Positions 45,663 through 54,152 of a DNA stretch of 64,000 nt are shown here, piece after piece. The position numbers were made by a program, and so were the translations under genes. Source of the DNA: Holophagales bacterium (lineage in GTDB: Bacteria > Acidobacteriota > Thermoanaerobaculia > Multivoradales > Multivoraceae). Location of the stretch: the NCBI GenBank assembly GCA_009843505.1, contig VYDI01000028.1:62001-126000 (forward strand), in the 5' to 3' direction. Under the pieces are notes generated by a model, which was given only the letters and a program-made list of their open reading frames with translations, searched no databases and was not told the origin of the DNA. How positions within the stretch are numbered: the first letter of the stretch is position 1; every line of letters starts with the position of its first letter.

Positions 45663-47435
45663 ATGCCGAAGCGGTTTCGCTACCTACTCGCCGCCGTGGT
45701 CGCAGCCGTGGCCCTCGGCGGCCCGGCCGTCCACGCCCAGTCCGGCGACGCCTTCGTCCCGGTCACCGACGAGGTGCTCGTGAACCCGGCGCCCGGGGAC
45801 TGGCTCATGTGGCGGCGCACCGCGAACGGCTGGGGCTACAGCCCGCTGGACCAGATCACGCCGGAGAACGTCGGCGATCTGCGGATGGTGTGGACGCGGT
45901 CGCTCAACGACGGCAGCCAGACGGGCACGCCCCTCGCCTACCGCGGCGTCATGTACATGCCCAATCCGAACGACGTGATCCAGGCCCTCGACGCGGCGAC
46001 CGGCGACCTGATCTGGGAGCACCGCCGCAAGATCCCCGAGGACGCGAAGGACTACGTCGGGGGCTTCCTGTCCCAGAACAACCGGAACATCGCGATCTAC
46101 GCGAACCTCATCATCGACACCAGCGTCGACGACCACCTCTTCGCGCTCGACGCCGAGACCGGGAAGATGGTCTGGGAAACGATGGTCCTCGACTACAAGG
46201 TCCATCCCGCGCTACAGGGCGCCGGCCCGATCATCGGCAACGGCAAGGCGTTCTCGGGCCGCAGCTGCTCGCCGCGCGCCGGGCCCGAGGCCTGCGTGAT
46301 CACGGCCCACGACGCGTTGACCGGCGAGGAGCTGTGGCGGCGCCTCACGATTCCCGCCCCCGGCGAACCGGGCGACGAGACCTGGGGCGACGTGCCGTTC
46401 GAGAAGCGAGTCCACGTCGGCTCCTGGATGCCGCCGAGCTACGACCCGGAGCTCAACCTCGTCTTCGCCGGCACCTCGGTCACGGCGCCGGCGCCCAAGT
46501 TCATGCTGGGCGGAACGGACAAGACGCACCTGTACCACAACTCGACGCTCGCGCTCGACGGCGATACCGGCGAGATCGTCTGGCACTACCAGCACATGAA
46601 CGACCACTGGGATCTCGACCATCCGTTCGAACGGCTCATCGTCGACACCGCGGTGGCGCCCGATCCCGACGAGGTGGCCTGGATCAATCCAAACATCGAG
46701 CCCGGCGAAGTGCGCAAGGTGATCACCGGGATCCCCGGCAAGACGGCCCTCGTCTACTCCATCGACCGGGAGACCGGCGAGTTCCTCTGGGCGCGGCCGA
46801 CCGTCTACCAGAACGTGATCCAGAGCATCGACGGCGAGACCGGCAAGGCGACCGAGAACCCGGAAGTCATCTTCAACGCGCTGGAGGAGGAGCGGCTCAT
46901 CTGTCCCAACATGCACGGCGGCAAGGACTGGGAGGCCGGCGCCTACAGCCCGGAGACCAACACGCTGTACTACCCGCTGCGCAACATGTGCATGCCGACG
47001 CTGACGACGACCGACCGGAGCGCTTCCCACCCGTACTACGCCCTGAGCGTCCGCCACGAGCTAGCGCCCGGTACGGAGAACCTCGGCACCGTCTACGCGA
47101 TCTCCGCCGAGACCGGCAAGACGCTCTGGCTGCACGAACAGCGCGCCTCGACGACCTCGCTGGTCGCCACCGGCGGCGGATTGCTCTTCGGCGGCGACGT
47201 GAACGGCCGCTTCAAGGCCTACAGCCAGGAGACGGGCGAGGTGCTGTGGGAGGTGAACCTGGGCGCGCCGGTGACCGGCTACCCGATCACCTACGCCGTC
47301 GACGGCATCCAGTACGTGGCGGTCAGCACCGGCATCTCGGCGACCACGTCGAGCTTCCTGCGGCTGACGCCGGAGTTGAAGCCGGGCTTCGCGAACAACC
47401 TGTTCGTGTTCGCGCTGGAGTACGCCAGTCCCTGA
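45663..47435 (+). CDS. PQQ-dependent alcohol/methanol-type dehydrogenase
   Basis: 590 aa, exported (signal LLAAVVAAVALGGPAVHAQ). Quinoprotein alcohol dehydrogenase features: GYSPLDQITPENVGDLRMVW at blade 1, propeller W-motifs (ALDAATGDLIWEH, ALDAETGKMVWE, ALDGDTGEIVWHYQ), and GGKDWEAGAYSPETNTLYYP with NMCM, which resembles methanol/ethanol dehydrogenases. A pair of cysteines (RSCSPRAGPEAC) is spaced differently from the vicinal disulfide of those enzymes. AGGAAGAGG precedes the ATG. The heme-binding tail of quinohemoproteins is absent, so it needs an external cytochrome; one is encoded 0.6 kb away on the other strand. Confidence 0.88.
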   Translation: MPKRFRYLLAAVVAAVALGGPAVHAQSGDAFVPVTDEVLVNPAPGDWLMWRRTANGWGYSPLDQITPENVGDLRMVWTRSLNDGSQTGTPLAYRGVMYMPNPNDVIQALDAATGDLIWEHRRKIPEDAKDYVGGFLSQNNRNIAIYANLIIDTSVDDHLFALDAETGKMVWETMVLDYKVHPALQGAGPIIGNGKAFSGRSCSPRAGPEACVITAHDALTGEELWRRLTIPAPGEPGDETWGDVPFEKRVHVGSWMPPSYDPELNLVFAGTSVTAPAPKFMLGGTDKTHLYHNSTLALDGDTGEIVWHYQHMNDHWDLDHPFERLIVDTAVAPDPDEVAWINPNIEPGEVRKVITGIPGKTALVYSIDRETGEFLWARPTVYQNVIQSIDGETGKATENPEVIFNALEEERLICPNMHGGKDWEAGAYSPETNTLYYPLRNMCMPTLTTTDRSASHPYYALSVRHELAPGTENLGTVYAISAETGKTLWLHEQRASTTSLVATGGGLLFGGDVNGRFKAYSQETGEVLWEVNLGAPVTGYPITYAVDGIQYVAVSTGISATTSSFLRLTPELKPGFANNLFVFALEYASP

Positions 47436-47444
47436 GCCGCCGCC

Positions 47445-47711
47445 TCACCGGTACACCTCCCGGCGATGCCCGATGCGGACGACCAGAATCGTCAGCTCGT
47501 CGTGGAACGCTTCGTAGATGATCCGGTATCGCCCCACTCGAAGTCGACGCAGGCCCCCGAACTCGCCCTTGAGCGCGGCACCTGCGGAGGGTTCCTGAGC
47601 GAGACGGTCGATCGCCGCGACGAGCCGCGTTCGCTCCCGGGCCTCGATTCTCCTCAGAGTTCTGGCGGCGCTACCCTTGATCCTGATCGAGTAGCTCACG
47701 CTTGACGTCAT
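47445..47711 (-). CDS. RelE/ParE-like toxin
   Basis: 88 aa. It matches the RelE/ParE fold: SIRIKGSAARTLRRIEARER, the basic helix, LKGEFGGLRRLRVGRYRIIYE and the end ILVVRIGHRREVYR. RelE-type relatives cut mRNA in the ribosome A site; the YR..Y residues match. The ATG at 47711 overlaps the antitoxin gene end by 41 nt, a typical coupled arrangement; a GTG at 47699 is an alternative. Confidence 0.88.
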   Translation of the reverse strand: MTSSVSYSIRIKGSAARTLRRIEARERTRLVAAIDRLAQEPSAGAALKGEFGGLRRLRVGRYRIIYEAFHDELTILVVRIGHRREVYR

Positions 47712-47898
47712 CCCAATCAAGGACCGGGTCGGCGGGATCGTTGAGTCGATCCAGCGCCAGACGCAGATCCTCGAAGTCGTCGAGGTAGTACTCGAGCGCC
47801 TGCCTGACCAACTGCGCTCTCGAGCGATTCAACTGGCTCGCGGCGCGGTCGGCCTTCTCGACCAGGTCCTCGGGGAGTCTCGCGGTCACTTGCACCAT
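47671..47898 (-). CDS. Ribbon-helix-helix antitoxin
   Basis: 75 aa. The N-terminus VQVTARLPEDLVEKADRAA is a ribbon-helix-helix DNA-binding motif as in CopG/ParD/RelB proteins, followed by an acidic tail (DDFEDLRLALDRL, DWDDVKREL) that would neutralise the toxin. AGAGAGGA lies before the ATG at 47898, which I prefer to the ATG 14 codons upstream. A perfect palindrome 30 bp further upstream is a probable operator. Confidence 0.88.
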   Translation of the reverse strand: MVQVTARLPEDLVEKADRAASQLNRSRAQLVRQALEYYLDDFEDLRLALDRLNDPADPVLDWDDVKRELLDQDQG

Positions 47899-47928
47899 TG
47901 TCGTCCTCTCTGACCCCACATGATGTCT

Positions 47929-47948
47929 TTGACTTCGCATGAAGTCAA
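47929..47948. promoter_or_regulatory. Candidate operator of the RHH antitoxin-toxin locus
   Basis: Perfect inverted repeat TTGACTTC-GCAT-GAAGTCAA with 8-bp arms, located 31 bp upstream of the antitoxin start and 42 bp from the cytochrome stop. Symmetry and position suit autorepression by an RHH dimer. The link is inferred. Confidence 0.6.
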
Positions 47949-47990
47949 CAGCGTCGCTCAGCGTGGCGTCTCGACGACGCGGCCCACCGT

Positions 47991-48497
47991 TTACGGCAGC
48001 ATTCGCTCGACCGCGATTCCCTCCAACAGGCTGGAGTTCGCTAGCAACTCCCAGTCACCGGCCGGGTACCCGTTGGCGCTCAGCAGGAACGCGACGATGT
48101 CGATGTACGCCTGGTCGCCAAGTGTCCCGGGTTCTTCCGGCGGCATGGTCGACTGGACGCTGGTGTAGATGTCCGCCACCTTGAGCCCGCGCCAGCGGAA
48201 CCTGAACGCCACGCCGGTCAGACCCGGCGCCATTTCGCCGCCGCCCAGGCCCTCGCCGTGGCATTCGGTGCATTGCGCGTCGTAGGCGGCCCGACCTCGC
48301 TTCGCCTGTGCTTCGGTGAAGATGCCGTCGAGAACGGAGGCCGGCGGTGCGGCCGGTTCAAACTCCGCTGCCGCTGGCGGTGCCTGGGCCGGAGCGGACG
48401 GCGGCGTCGTCACGATCGCCGTCGAGCAGGCCAAGGTGGACGCCAAGACCGGTACTGTGACCCCGACCGCAGTGAGGAAGGCCCTTCGGGTTGCCAT
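47991..48497 (-). CDS. Exported c-type cytochrome
   Basis: 168 aa. A Tat-like or lipoprotein-like signal (MATRRAFLTAVGVTVPVLAS, then LACST) is followed by a proline/alanine-rich linker and a mono-heme cytochrome c domain: CTECHG at about residue 80 and the axial methionine in STMPPEEPG. It should carry electrons in the periplasm or on the membrane. It is a reasonable acceptor for the PQQ dehydrogenase encoded just upstream in the map, which lacks its own heme. Start ATG 48497 is preferred over an upstream TTG. Confidence 0.88.
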   Translation of the reverse strand: MATRRAFLTAVGVTVPVLASTLACSTAIVTTPPSAPAQAPPAAAEFEPAAPPASVLDGIFTEAQAKRGRAAYDAQCTECHGEGLGGGEMAPGLTGVAFRFRWRGLKVADIYTSVQSTMPPEEPGTLGDQAYIDIVAFLLSANGYPAGDWELLANSSLLEGIAVERMLP

Positions 48498-48554
48498 CGT
48501 CGCCAACGTACTACGCGGTCGCCTCGCGGGTACAGAGACCTCCGGGCCCGCTCC

Positions 48555-49091
48555 TCAGAACGACGACCCGGGCTCCCGAAGGAACGCGATCTCCTCTGGC
48601 GTCGAAGGGCGGCCGAGGACGCGGTTGCGATGCGGGTAGCGCCCAAAGCGATCGATGATCGCCTTGTGCCGCCGCTCGAAGTCCAGGCTCTCCGGGTCGT
48701 CGAGGCTCTCGAACAACTGGACCGCGATCTCGTGGATCCGCGGCGACTCGCTGTGCTGGTAGGGCATGTAGAAGAACTGCCGCTGGACCGGCGGAACAGC
48801 TTGATCGGCGCCAATCCGCACCGCCTCCTGGGCCAGCGCCAACGCCATCGCGTCGGCCGCGAAGGCGCGCGGGTCCTCGCGGTAGAGGTTGCGCGAGAAC
48901 TGGTCGAGCACGATGATCTCGGCGAGGCGCCCTTTCGGCGTGTCCCGCCAACCGTGCAGCTCCCCCTGGACCGCCTGGGCGTGCAGTGTTCCGAACCGCG
49001 AACGGAGCGCGGCGTCGAACTGCGGATCGCTGCTCCACCACTGCTCGGGACCGTTTTCTTCGAACCAGAGTCTCAGGACTTCTTCGATCAT
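48555..49091 (-). CDS. DUF924 family protein
   Basis: 178 aa cytoplasmic all-helical protein of the DUF924 family. Signature segments are WFEENGPEQWW near the start, IIVLDQFSRNLYR, FFYMPYQHSES and HKAIIDRFGRYPHRN. Structures of relatives show a TPR-like fold; the function is unknown. It is complete in length for the family. It does not appear to be in an operon with the cytochrome, 57 bp downstream. Confidence 0.88.
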   Translation of the reverse strand: MIEEVLRLWFEENGPEQWWSSDPQFDAALRSRFGTLHAQAVQGELHGWRDTPKGRLAEIIVLDQFSRNLYREDPRAFAADAMALALAQEAVRIGADQAVPPVQRQFFYMPYQHSESPRIHEIAVQLFESLDDPESLDFERRHKAIIDRFGRYPHRNRVLGRPSTPEEIAFLREPGSSF

Positions 49092-49152
49092 GTTCAGGTC
49101 CCCTCAGCGGACGCGGGGCGCGCGAGAAGCTAGCAAGAAGCCGGCGAGAACC

Positions 49153-49234
49153 CGTGTGGCGCGATCCGCGCCACACGCGTCACAGTCCGTGCGCCCGTCA
49201 TCGGGTGCACGGATGACACGCCGGCGCACTCAGT
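49153..49234 (+). repeat. Two strong hairpins with a degenerate repeat tail, copy 11
   Basis: An 11-bp-arm hairpin CGTGTGGCGCG-ATC-CGCGCCACACG (49153-49177), a second interrupted hairpin (49187-49212; outer arms CCGTGC/GCACGG, inner CCCG/CGGG) and then GCCGGC plus GCACTCAGT (49219-49234). It lies in the divergent gap upstream of the DUF1549/1553 gene and may act as a regulatory or terminator structure. Confidence 0.65.
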
Positions 49235-49257
49235 GTGGTCTATCCTCTACTACCTCC

Positions 49258-52200
49258 ATGCTTCATAGAGTGTCCCGCCTGTTCCTGGTAGCGACGGCCA
49301 TTGCCGTCTGCGGCCCGGCGACGTCGCAGGGAGCGACAGCCGCCGAGCCGTCGCCCGCTGTCGACTTCCAGCGCGACGTCCGGCCGATCCTCTCCGACAA
49401 CTGCTTCGCCTGCCACGGTCCCGACGAGGCGACCCGCGAGGCGGATCTGAGGCTCGATACACGGGGCGGGGCGTTCAGTCCGCGGCCTCCGGCGGGCCGC
49501 AGCAACCGGCCTCGCGGTCCGGCGGTCGTTGCCGGCGATGTCGACGCCAGCCTGCTGGTCGAGCGCATCACCCACGCGGACCCACTGCGGCGGATGCCGC
49601 CCGAGGTATCGCAGAAGTCACTCTCCGACGAGCAGATCGGGACCCTTACCCGCTGGATCGAGCAGGGCGCTGCCTGGGACGAGCACTGGTCGTTCGCCGC
49701 CATCGAACGGCCGGCGCCGCCCGCAGTCGAGGACGATGCCTGGGCCCGCGATCCGCTCGACCGCTTCGTCCTTGCACGTTTGGAAGCGGAGGAGCTCACA
49801 CCCGCCGAAGAAGCCGACCGCCGCACCCTTGCCCGGCGCGCCGCCCTCGACCTGACCGGCCTGCCGCCTGACCCGGGAACGCTCGCGACCTTCCTCGACG
49901 ACTCGGAAGAAGGCGCCTACGAGCGGCTCGTCGACCGTCTCCTCGCTTCGCCGCACTGGGGCGAGCACCGCGCCCGCTACTGGCTGGATGCCGCGCGCTA
50001 CGGCGACACTCACGGCATCCACATCGACAATTACCGGGAGATGTACGCCTACCGCGACTGGGTGATCAAGGCGTTCAACCGGAACCAGCCGTTCGACGAG
50101 TTCACGCTCGACCAGATCGCCGGCGACCTGCTGCCGGACCCGACCCTCGACCAGTTGATCGCCACCGGCCTTCAGCGCAACAACATCACGACGAACGAGG
50201 GCGGGGTCGTGATCGAGGAGTACGAGGCGATCTACGCCAAGGACCGGGCCGAGACGATCGGCAGCGTGTTCATGGGCCTGACCGTCGGCTGCGCGACCTG
50301 CCATGACCACAAGTTCGACCCGATCAGCCAGCGCGAGTTCTACGCGCTGACCGCGTTCTTCCGGAACACGACGCAGTACGTGATGGACGGCAACATCTCC
50401 GACCCGCCGCCGACCCTGGTGGTGCCCCACGAAGATGACCGCGATACCTGGTACCGGTTGCGCGAGGAGGTCGGCGAGATCGAGGACGCGATGGCGGAAC
50501 GCCCGGACGCGGTGGAGGCGGCGTTCGAGGAGTGGCTCGGCACCGGCGCCCACGAGTCCATCGAAGCGCCGCTGGGGACGGGCCCCGAACTGCTGCGGCT
50601 CGATCTCGACGGCGAAGAACCGGCCGCGATCCTGAAGGGCGAACGGCAGCCGCTCCCCTCGTCGCAGGGGATCCGCATCGAGCCCGGGCCGAACGATCTG
50701 CCGGCGGTGCTCTTCGACGGAGAGTCCTGGGTCGAGCTGCCGAACCTCGAACTCGACACGGACTCGCCGTTCTCGCTGGCCCTCTGGGTCCGCATGCCGG
50801 AAGCCGAGGGCACCTACACGATCGCGAGCCAGTACGACCCGACCGACGGCAACCGCGGCTGGGCGATGACCCTGGCTGCACGGGAGCTTTACTTCGGCCT
50901 CTACGGCGATCGAGCGGGACCCGGCCGGGGCGTCACCAGCATCCTGATCAACCCGAACAACACACAGCGGCTCACGCCCGGCGAGTGGACCCACATCGTC
51001 GCGACCTACGACGGCTCCGGCGAACGCGGCGGCATGCATATCTACCGCGACGGTGGTCGCGTTCCCGAGCAGGGCAGCGAGTACTTCAGGAAGGTCGAGG
51101 GCCGCATCCGCACCGACCGGCCGTTCTACCTCGGGCGGGGCGACGTGAGGGACGACGGCAAGCCGCGGACGCTGGCCGGCGGCGCCGTCGCCGACGTGCG
51201 CGTCTTCGACCGCGTGCTGTCCGTAGAGGAAGCGAAGGTCGTCTCGGAGTGGAGCGCGCTCCGGACGGCGGCCGCCAAGGCGCCGGCGGCACTCGACGCC
51301 CCCGAGCGCGAGGCGCTGCGACGCTCCTACCTCAAGACACACGACGACGAGTGGCGCCGGCTCGCCTCCCGCCGGCTCGAGATCGAAGCGGAGTGGCGGG
51401 AGCTCCGCCGCCGGGGCACGATCACTCACATCATGCAGGAACTCCCGGACAGCGAACCGGCCGCCCACGTTCTCTATCGGGGCAACTACGACCAGCCGCG
51501 CGAGCGGGTGACCGCGAGAACGCCCGCCGCCCTGCCGCCGATACCGGAGGACCTGCCCCGCAATCGACTCGGCCTGGCTCACTGGCTGATCGACGAGACG
51601 AACCCCTTGATGGCGCGGGTCACCGTCAACCGGTTCTGGCAGCAGGTCTTCGGCACCGGGCTCGTCACGACTAGCGAGGACTTCGGCGCCCAGGGCGACG
51701 TGCCGACGCACCCCGACCTCCTCGACTATCTGGCGACCGAGTTCCGGGAATCGGAGTGGGACGTCAAGGGCTTCTTCCGGCGGCTGGTGACCTCGTCGAC
51801 CTACCGGCAGGCGGCCACGCTCACGCCAGAGAAGCTGGAGCAGGATCCCGACAACCGCCTGCTGTCGCGCGGCCCCCGCTTCCGGATGGACGCGGAGATG
51901 GTCCGCGACACGGCGCTCGCCGCCAGCGGCCTGCTGGTACGCACGATCGGCGGCCCGAGCGTCAAGCCGTACCAGCCCGAAGGGCACTGGGAACGGGTGG
52001 CGATGAACTCGAGCAACACGTCCCGTTACCAGCGGGATTCGGGAGACAAGCTCTACCGGCGTAGCCTCTACACCTTCTGGAAGCGCGCCGCGCCGCCGCC
52101 GTCGATGACGATCTTCGACGCCGGGAACCGTGAGCACTCGATGGTCCGCCGGGAGCGCACGAACACGCCGCTCCAGGCGCTGGTCACCATGAACGACACG

Positions 52201-52509
52201 CAGTTCGTCGAGGCATCGCGCTACCTCGCCCAGCGTGCGATGCGCGAAGCCGGCTACGACTTCGACCGCCGGCTCGACTACCTCACGATCAGGCTGGTGG
52301 CCAGACCCTTCGACGACTCGGAGCGGGCGGTCGCGAGACGAACGTACGAGGGCCTGCTCGACCTCTACAGCGCCGACGAAGAAGCGGCGAAGAAGCTCGT
52401 CGACGTTGGCGAATCGGCCCACGACGCCGGCCTGCCCATGGCCGAGTCCGCGGCCTGGACGATGATGGCGAGCCAGTTGATGAACCTGGACGAGTCCCTG
52501 AACAAGTAG
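49258..52509 (+). CDS. Giant DUF1549/DUF1553 cytochrome with LamG domain (PSD1 type)
   Basis: 1083 aa, exported. It has an N-terminal cytochrome-c-like domain (PSCyt1; CFACHG about residue 50), PSCyt2/DUF1549 (about 140-370), a second CxxCH (CATCHDHK, about residue 345), a LamG/concanavalin-like lectin insert (about 475-660) and PSD1/DUF1553 to the end. The architecture is well known in Planctomycetes and is linked to extracellular polysaccharide or sulfated-glycan use; catalysis is unproven. No Shine-Dalgarno is evident and TATCCT 12 nt upstream may be a -10, so the mRNA could be near leaderless. It precedes DUF1501 by 14 bp. Confidence 0.92.
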   Translation: MLHRVSRLFLVATAIAVCGPATSQGATAAEPSPAVDFQRDVRPILSDNCFACHGPDEATREADLRLDTRGGAFSPRPPAGRSNRPRGPAVVAGDVDASLLVERITHADPLRRMPPEVSQKSLSDEQIGTLTRWIEQGAAWDEHWSFAAIERPAPPAVEDDAWARDPLDRFVLARLEAEELTPAEEADRRTLARRAALDLTGLPPDPGTLATFLDDSEEGAYERLVDRLLASPHWGEHRARYWLDAARYGDTHGIHIDNYREMYAYRDWVIKAFNRNQPFDEFTLDQIAGDLLPDPTLDQLIATGLQRNNITTNEGGVVIEEYEAIYAKDRAETIGSVFMGLTVGCATCHDHKFDPISQREFYALTAFFRNTTQYVMDGNISDPPPTLVVPHEDDRDTWYRLREEVGEIEDAMAERPDAVEAAFEEWLGTGAHESIEAPLGTGPELLRLDLDGEEPAAILKGERQPLPSSQGIRIEPGPNDLPAVLFDGESWVELPNLELDTDSPFSLALWVRMPEAEGTYTIASQYDPTDGNRGWAMTLAARELYFGLYGDRAGPGRGVTSILINPNNTQRLTPGEWTHIVATYDGSGERGGMHIYRDGGRVPEQGSEYFRKVEGRIRTDRPFYLGRGDVRDDGKPRTLAGGAVADVRVFDRVLSVEEAKVVSEWSALRTAAAKAPAALDAPEREALRRSYLKTHDDEWRRLASRRLEIEAEWRELRRRGTITHIMQELPDSEPAAHVLYRGNYDQPRERVTARTPAALPPIPEDLPRNRLGLAHWLIDETNPLMARVTVNRFWQQVFGTGLVTTSEDFGAQGDVPTHPDLLDYLATEFRESEWDVKGFFRRLVTSSTYRQAATLTPEKLEQDPDNRLLSRGPRFRMDAEMVRDTALAASGLLVRTIGGPSVKPYQPEGHWERVAMNSSNTSRYQRDSGDKLYRRSLYTFWKRAAPPPSMTIFDAGNREHSMVRRERTNTPLQALVTMNDTQFVEASRYLAQRAMREAGYDFDRRLDYLTIRLVARPFDDSERAVARRTYEGLLDLYSADEEAAKKLVDVGESAHDAGLPMAESAAWTMMASQLMNLDESLNK

Positions 52510-52523
52510 CCGGAGGACCTGGA

Positions 52524-53990
52524 ATGGACCCATTCAAGGAAACCGTTCGAGCCGAGACGAGACGCCAGTTCTTCGGCACCGCCGCACGCGGCATCGGCGG
52601 CCTGGCGCTCGCCAGCCTGTTCGCCGAGGACGCCTTCGCTCTTCCCGCGGCCAGGGACCGCTTCGGCGGCCTGCCGGATCTGCCGCACTTCGCGCCGAAG
52701 GCGAAGCAGTGCATCTATCTCCACATGATGGGCGCGCCGCCGCAGATGGACCTGCTCGACTACAAGCCGAAGATGAAGGAGTACTTCGACCAGGACCTGC
52801 CCGGCTCGATCCGGCAGGGGCAGCGGCTGACGACGATGACCTCCGGGCAGTCCCGCTTCCCGATCGCCCCGTCCGTCTTCGAGTTCTCACAGCACGGCGG
52901 GAACGGCGCCTGGTTCTCCGAGCTGCTGCCCCATACCGCGAGCATGGCGGACGACATCGCGATCATCCGCTCGATGCACACCGACGCGATCAACCACGAG
53001 CCAGGCATCACCTTCATCCAGACCGGACAGCAGATTCCGGGCCGGCCATGCATCGGATCCTGGTTCGCCTACGGCCTCGGCAGCATGAACGAGGATCTCC
53101 CGACCTTCGTCGTGATGAACGCGGAGCGCAGCCACCCGTCGGCTGGCCTGCAGGCGATCTCGGCGAAGCTCTGGAGCGCCGGTTTCCTGTCACCCGAGTA
53201 CGCCGGCGTCGGCCTCCAGACGGGAGACGAACCGGTGCTCTATCTCAAGGATCCGCAGGGAGTCTCGCCGGATGTCCGGCGACGGGTGCTCGACGGCATG
53301 AGTGAACTGAACCGGCTGCGCCATCAGCAGGTCGGCGATCCGGAAACCCTGGCCCGCATCGAGCAGTACGAAATGGCGTTTCGCATGCAGTCCTCGGTGC
53401 CCGAAATGGCCGATCTGGCGAGCGAGCCCGAGAGCACCTGGGAACGCTGGGGCGAGGAGGCGAGGCAGCCCGGCAAGTTCCAGAACGCGGCCCTGATGGC
53501 GCGGCGGCTGGTCGAACGCGGCGTGCGGTTCGTGCAGATCTACCACCGCGGCTGGGACGTCCACTCCCTCCTGCCCACGGTGCTGCCGGCCCAGGCCCGC
53601 GACGTCGACCGGGCGGCCTGGGCGCTGATCCAGGACCTGAAGGAGCGCGGCCTCTTCGACGAGACCCTGGTCATCTGGGGCGGCGAGTTCGGACGCACGA
53701 TCTACTCCCAGGGGGCCCTCACCGCTGAGAACTACGGCCGCGACCACCATCCGCGCTGCTTCAGCATCTGGATGGCCGGCGGCGGGGTCAGGGGCGGCGT
53801 CGTCCACGGCGAGACGGACGACTTCTCGTACAACATCGTCAAGGACCCGGTGCACGTCCACGACTTCCAGGCCACGGTGCTGCACCTGTTCGGCATCGAC
53901 CACGAACGGTTCACGTACCGGCACCAGGGCCTCGACGCCCGGTTGACCGGCGTCGAGAAGGCGCGGGTAGTCAAGGAAGTCCTCGCCTAG
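52524..53990 (+). CDS. DUF1501 (sulfatase-like) Tat-exported protein
   Basis: 488 aa. A twin-arginine-like start (ETRRQFFGTAARGIGGLAL) precedes the alkaline-phosphatase-superfamily DUF1501 fold: IYLHMMGAPPQMDLLDYKP, SMHTDAINHEPG, DVHSLLP, IWGGEFGRT and YGRDHHPRCF. DUF1501 proteins pair almost invariably with DUF1549/1553 proteins, as here (14 bp apart), so the two probably act together outside the cytoplasm. The exact reaction is unknown. GGAGGAC precedes the ATG. Two repeat copies follow the stop. Confidence 0.92.
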   Translation: MDPFKETVRAETRRQFFGTAARGIGGLALASLFAEDAFALPAARDRFGGLPDLPHFAPKAKQCIYLHMMGAPPQMDLLDYKPKMKEYFDQDLPGSIRQGQRLTTMTSGQSRFPIAPSVFEFSQHGGNGAWFSELLPHTASMADDIAIIRSMHTDAINHEPGITFIQTGQQIPGRPCIGSWFAYGLGSMNEDLPTFVVMNAERSHPSAGLQAISAKLWSAGFLSPEYAGVGLQTGDEPVLYLKDPQGVSPDVRRRVLDGMSELNRLRHQQVGDPETLARIEQYEMAFRMQSSVPEMADLASEPESTWERWGEEARQPGKFQNAALMARRLVERGVRFVQIYHRGWDVHSLLPTVLPAQARDVDRAAWALIQDLKERGLFDETLVIWGGEFGRTIYSQGALTAENYGRDHHPRCFSIWMAGGGVRGGVVHGETDDFSYNIVKDPVHVHDFQATVLHLFGIDHERFTYRHQGLDARLTGVEKARVVKEVLA

Positions 53991-54001
53991 GCGCGGCAGA
54001 A

Positions 54002-54043
54002 GTCAGAAGCCGGCGGGGACGCCGGCGCACCCAGTTTTCTGAC
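54002..54043 (+). repeat. Core hairpin repeat, copy 12, with short outer arms
   Basis: GTCAGAA (54002-54008) and TTCTGAC (54037-54043) flank the core stem and GCACCCAGT. The left flank resembles that of copy 5, including GCGCGGCAGAAGTC just ahead. It sits after the DUF1501 stop. Confidence 0.8.
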
Positions 54044-54063
54044 ACGCATGAAACTGGCCGCCC

Positions 54064-54141
54064 ACTGGGTGCGCCGGCGTCCTCGCCGGCTGCCGCCGCA
54101 GGCGGCCAGGGAGTCGCGCCGGCCGCAAGGCCGGCTCCGCT
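54064..54141 (-). repeat. Full-length three-hairpin repeat, copy 13
   Basis: Reverse-orientation full-length 78-bp element, aligning with copies 2 and 4 over all three hairpins. With copy 12 it forms a convergent, head-facing pair between the DUF1501 and DUF1214 gene ends. Confidence 0.85.
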
Positions 54142-54152
54142 AGCGAGCCCTC

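Noticed and set aside
49618..52533. 971-codon open frame antisense to the DUF1549/1553 gene
   Set aside because: No recognisable domains and low-complexity composition; the sense strand has CxxCH, LamG and PSD1 motifs.
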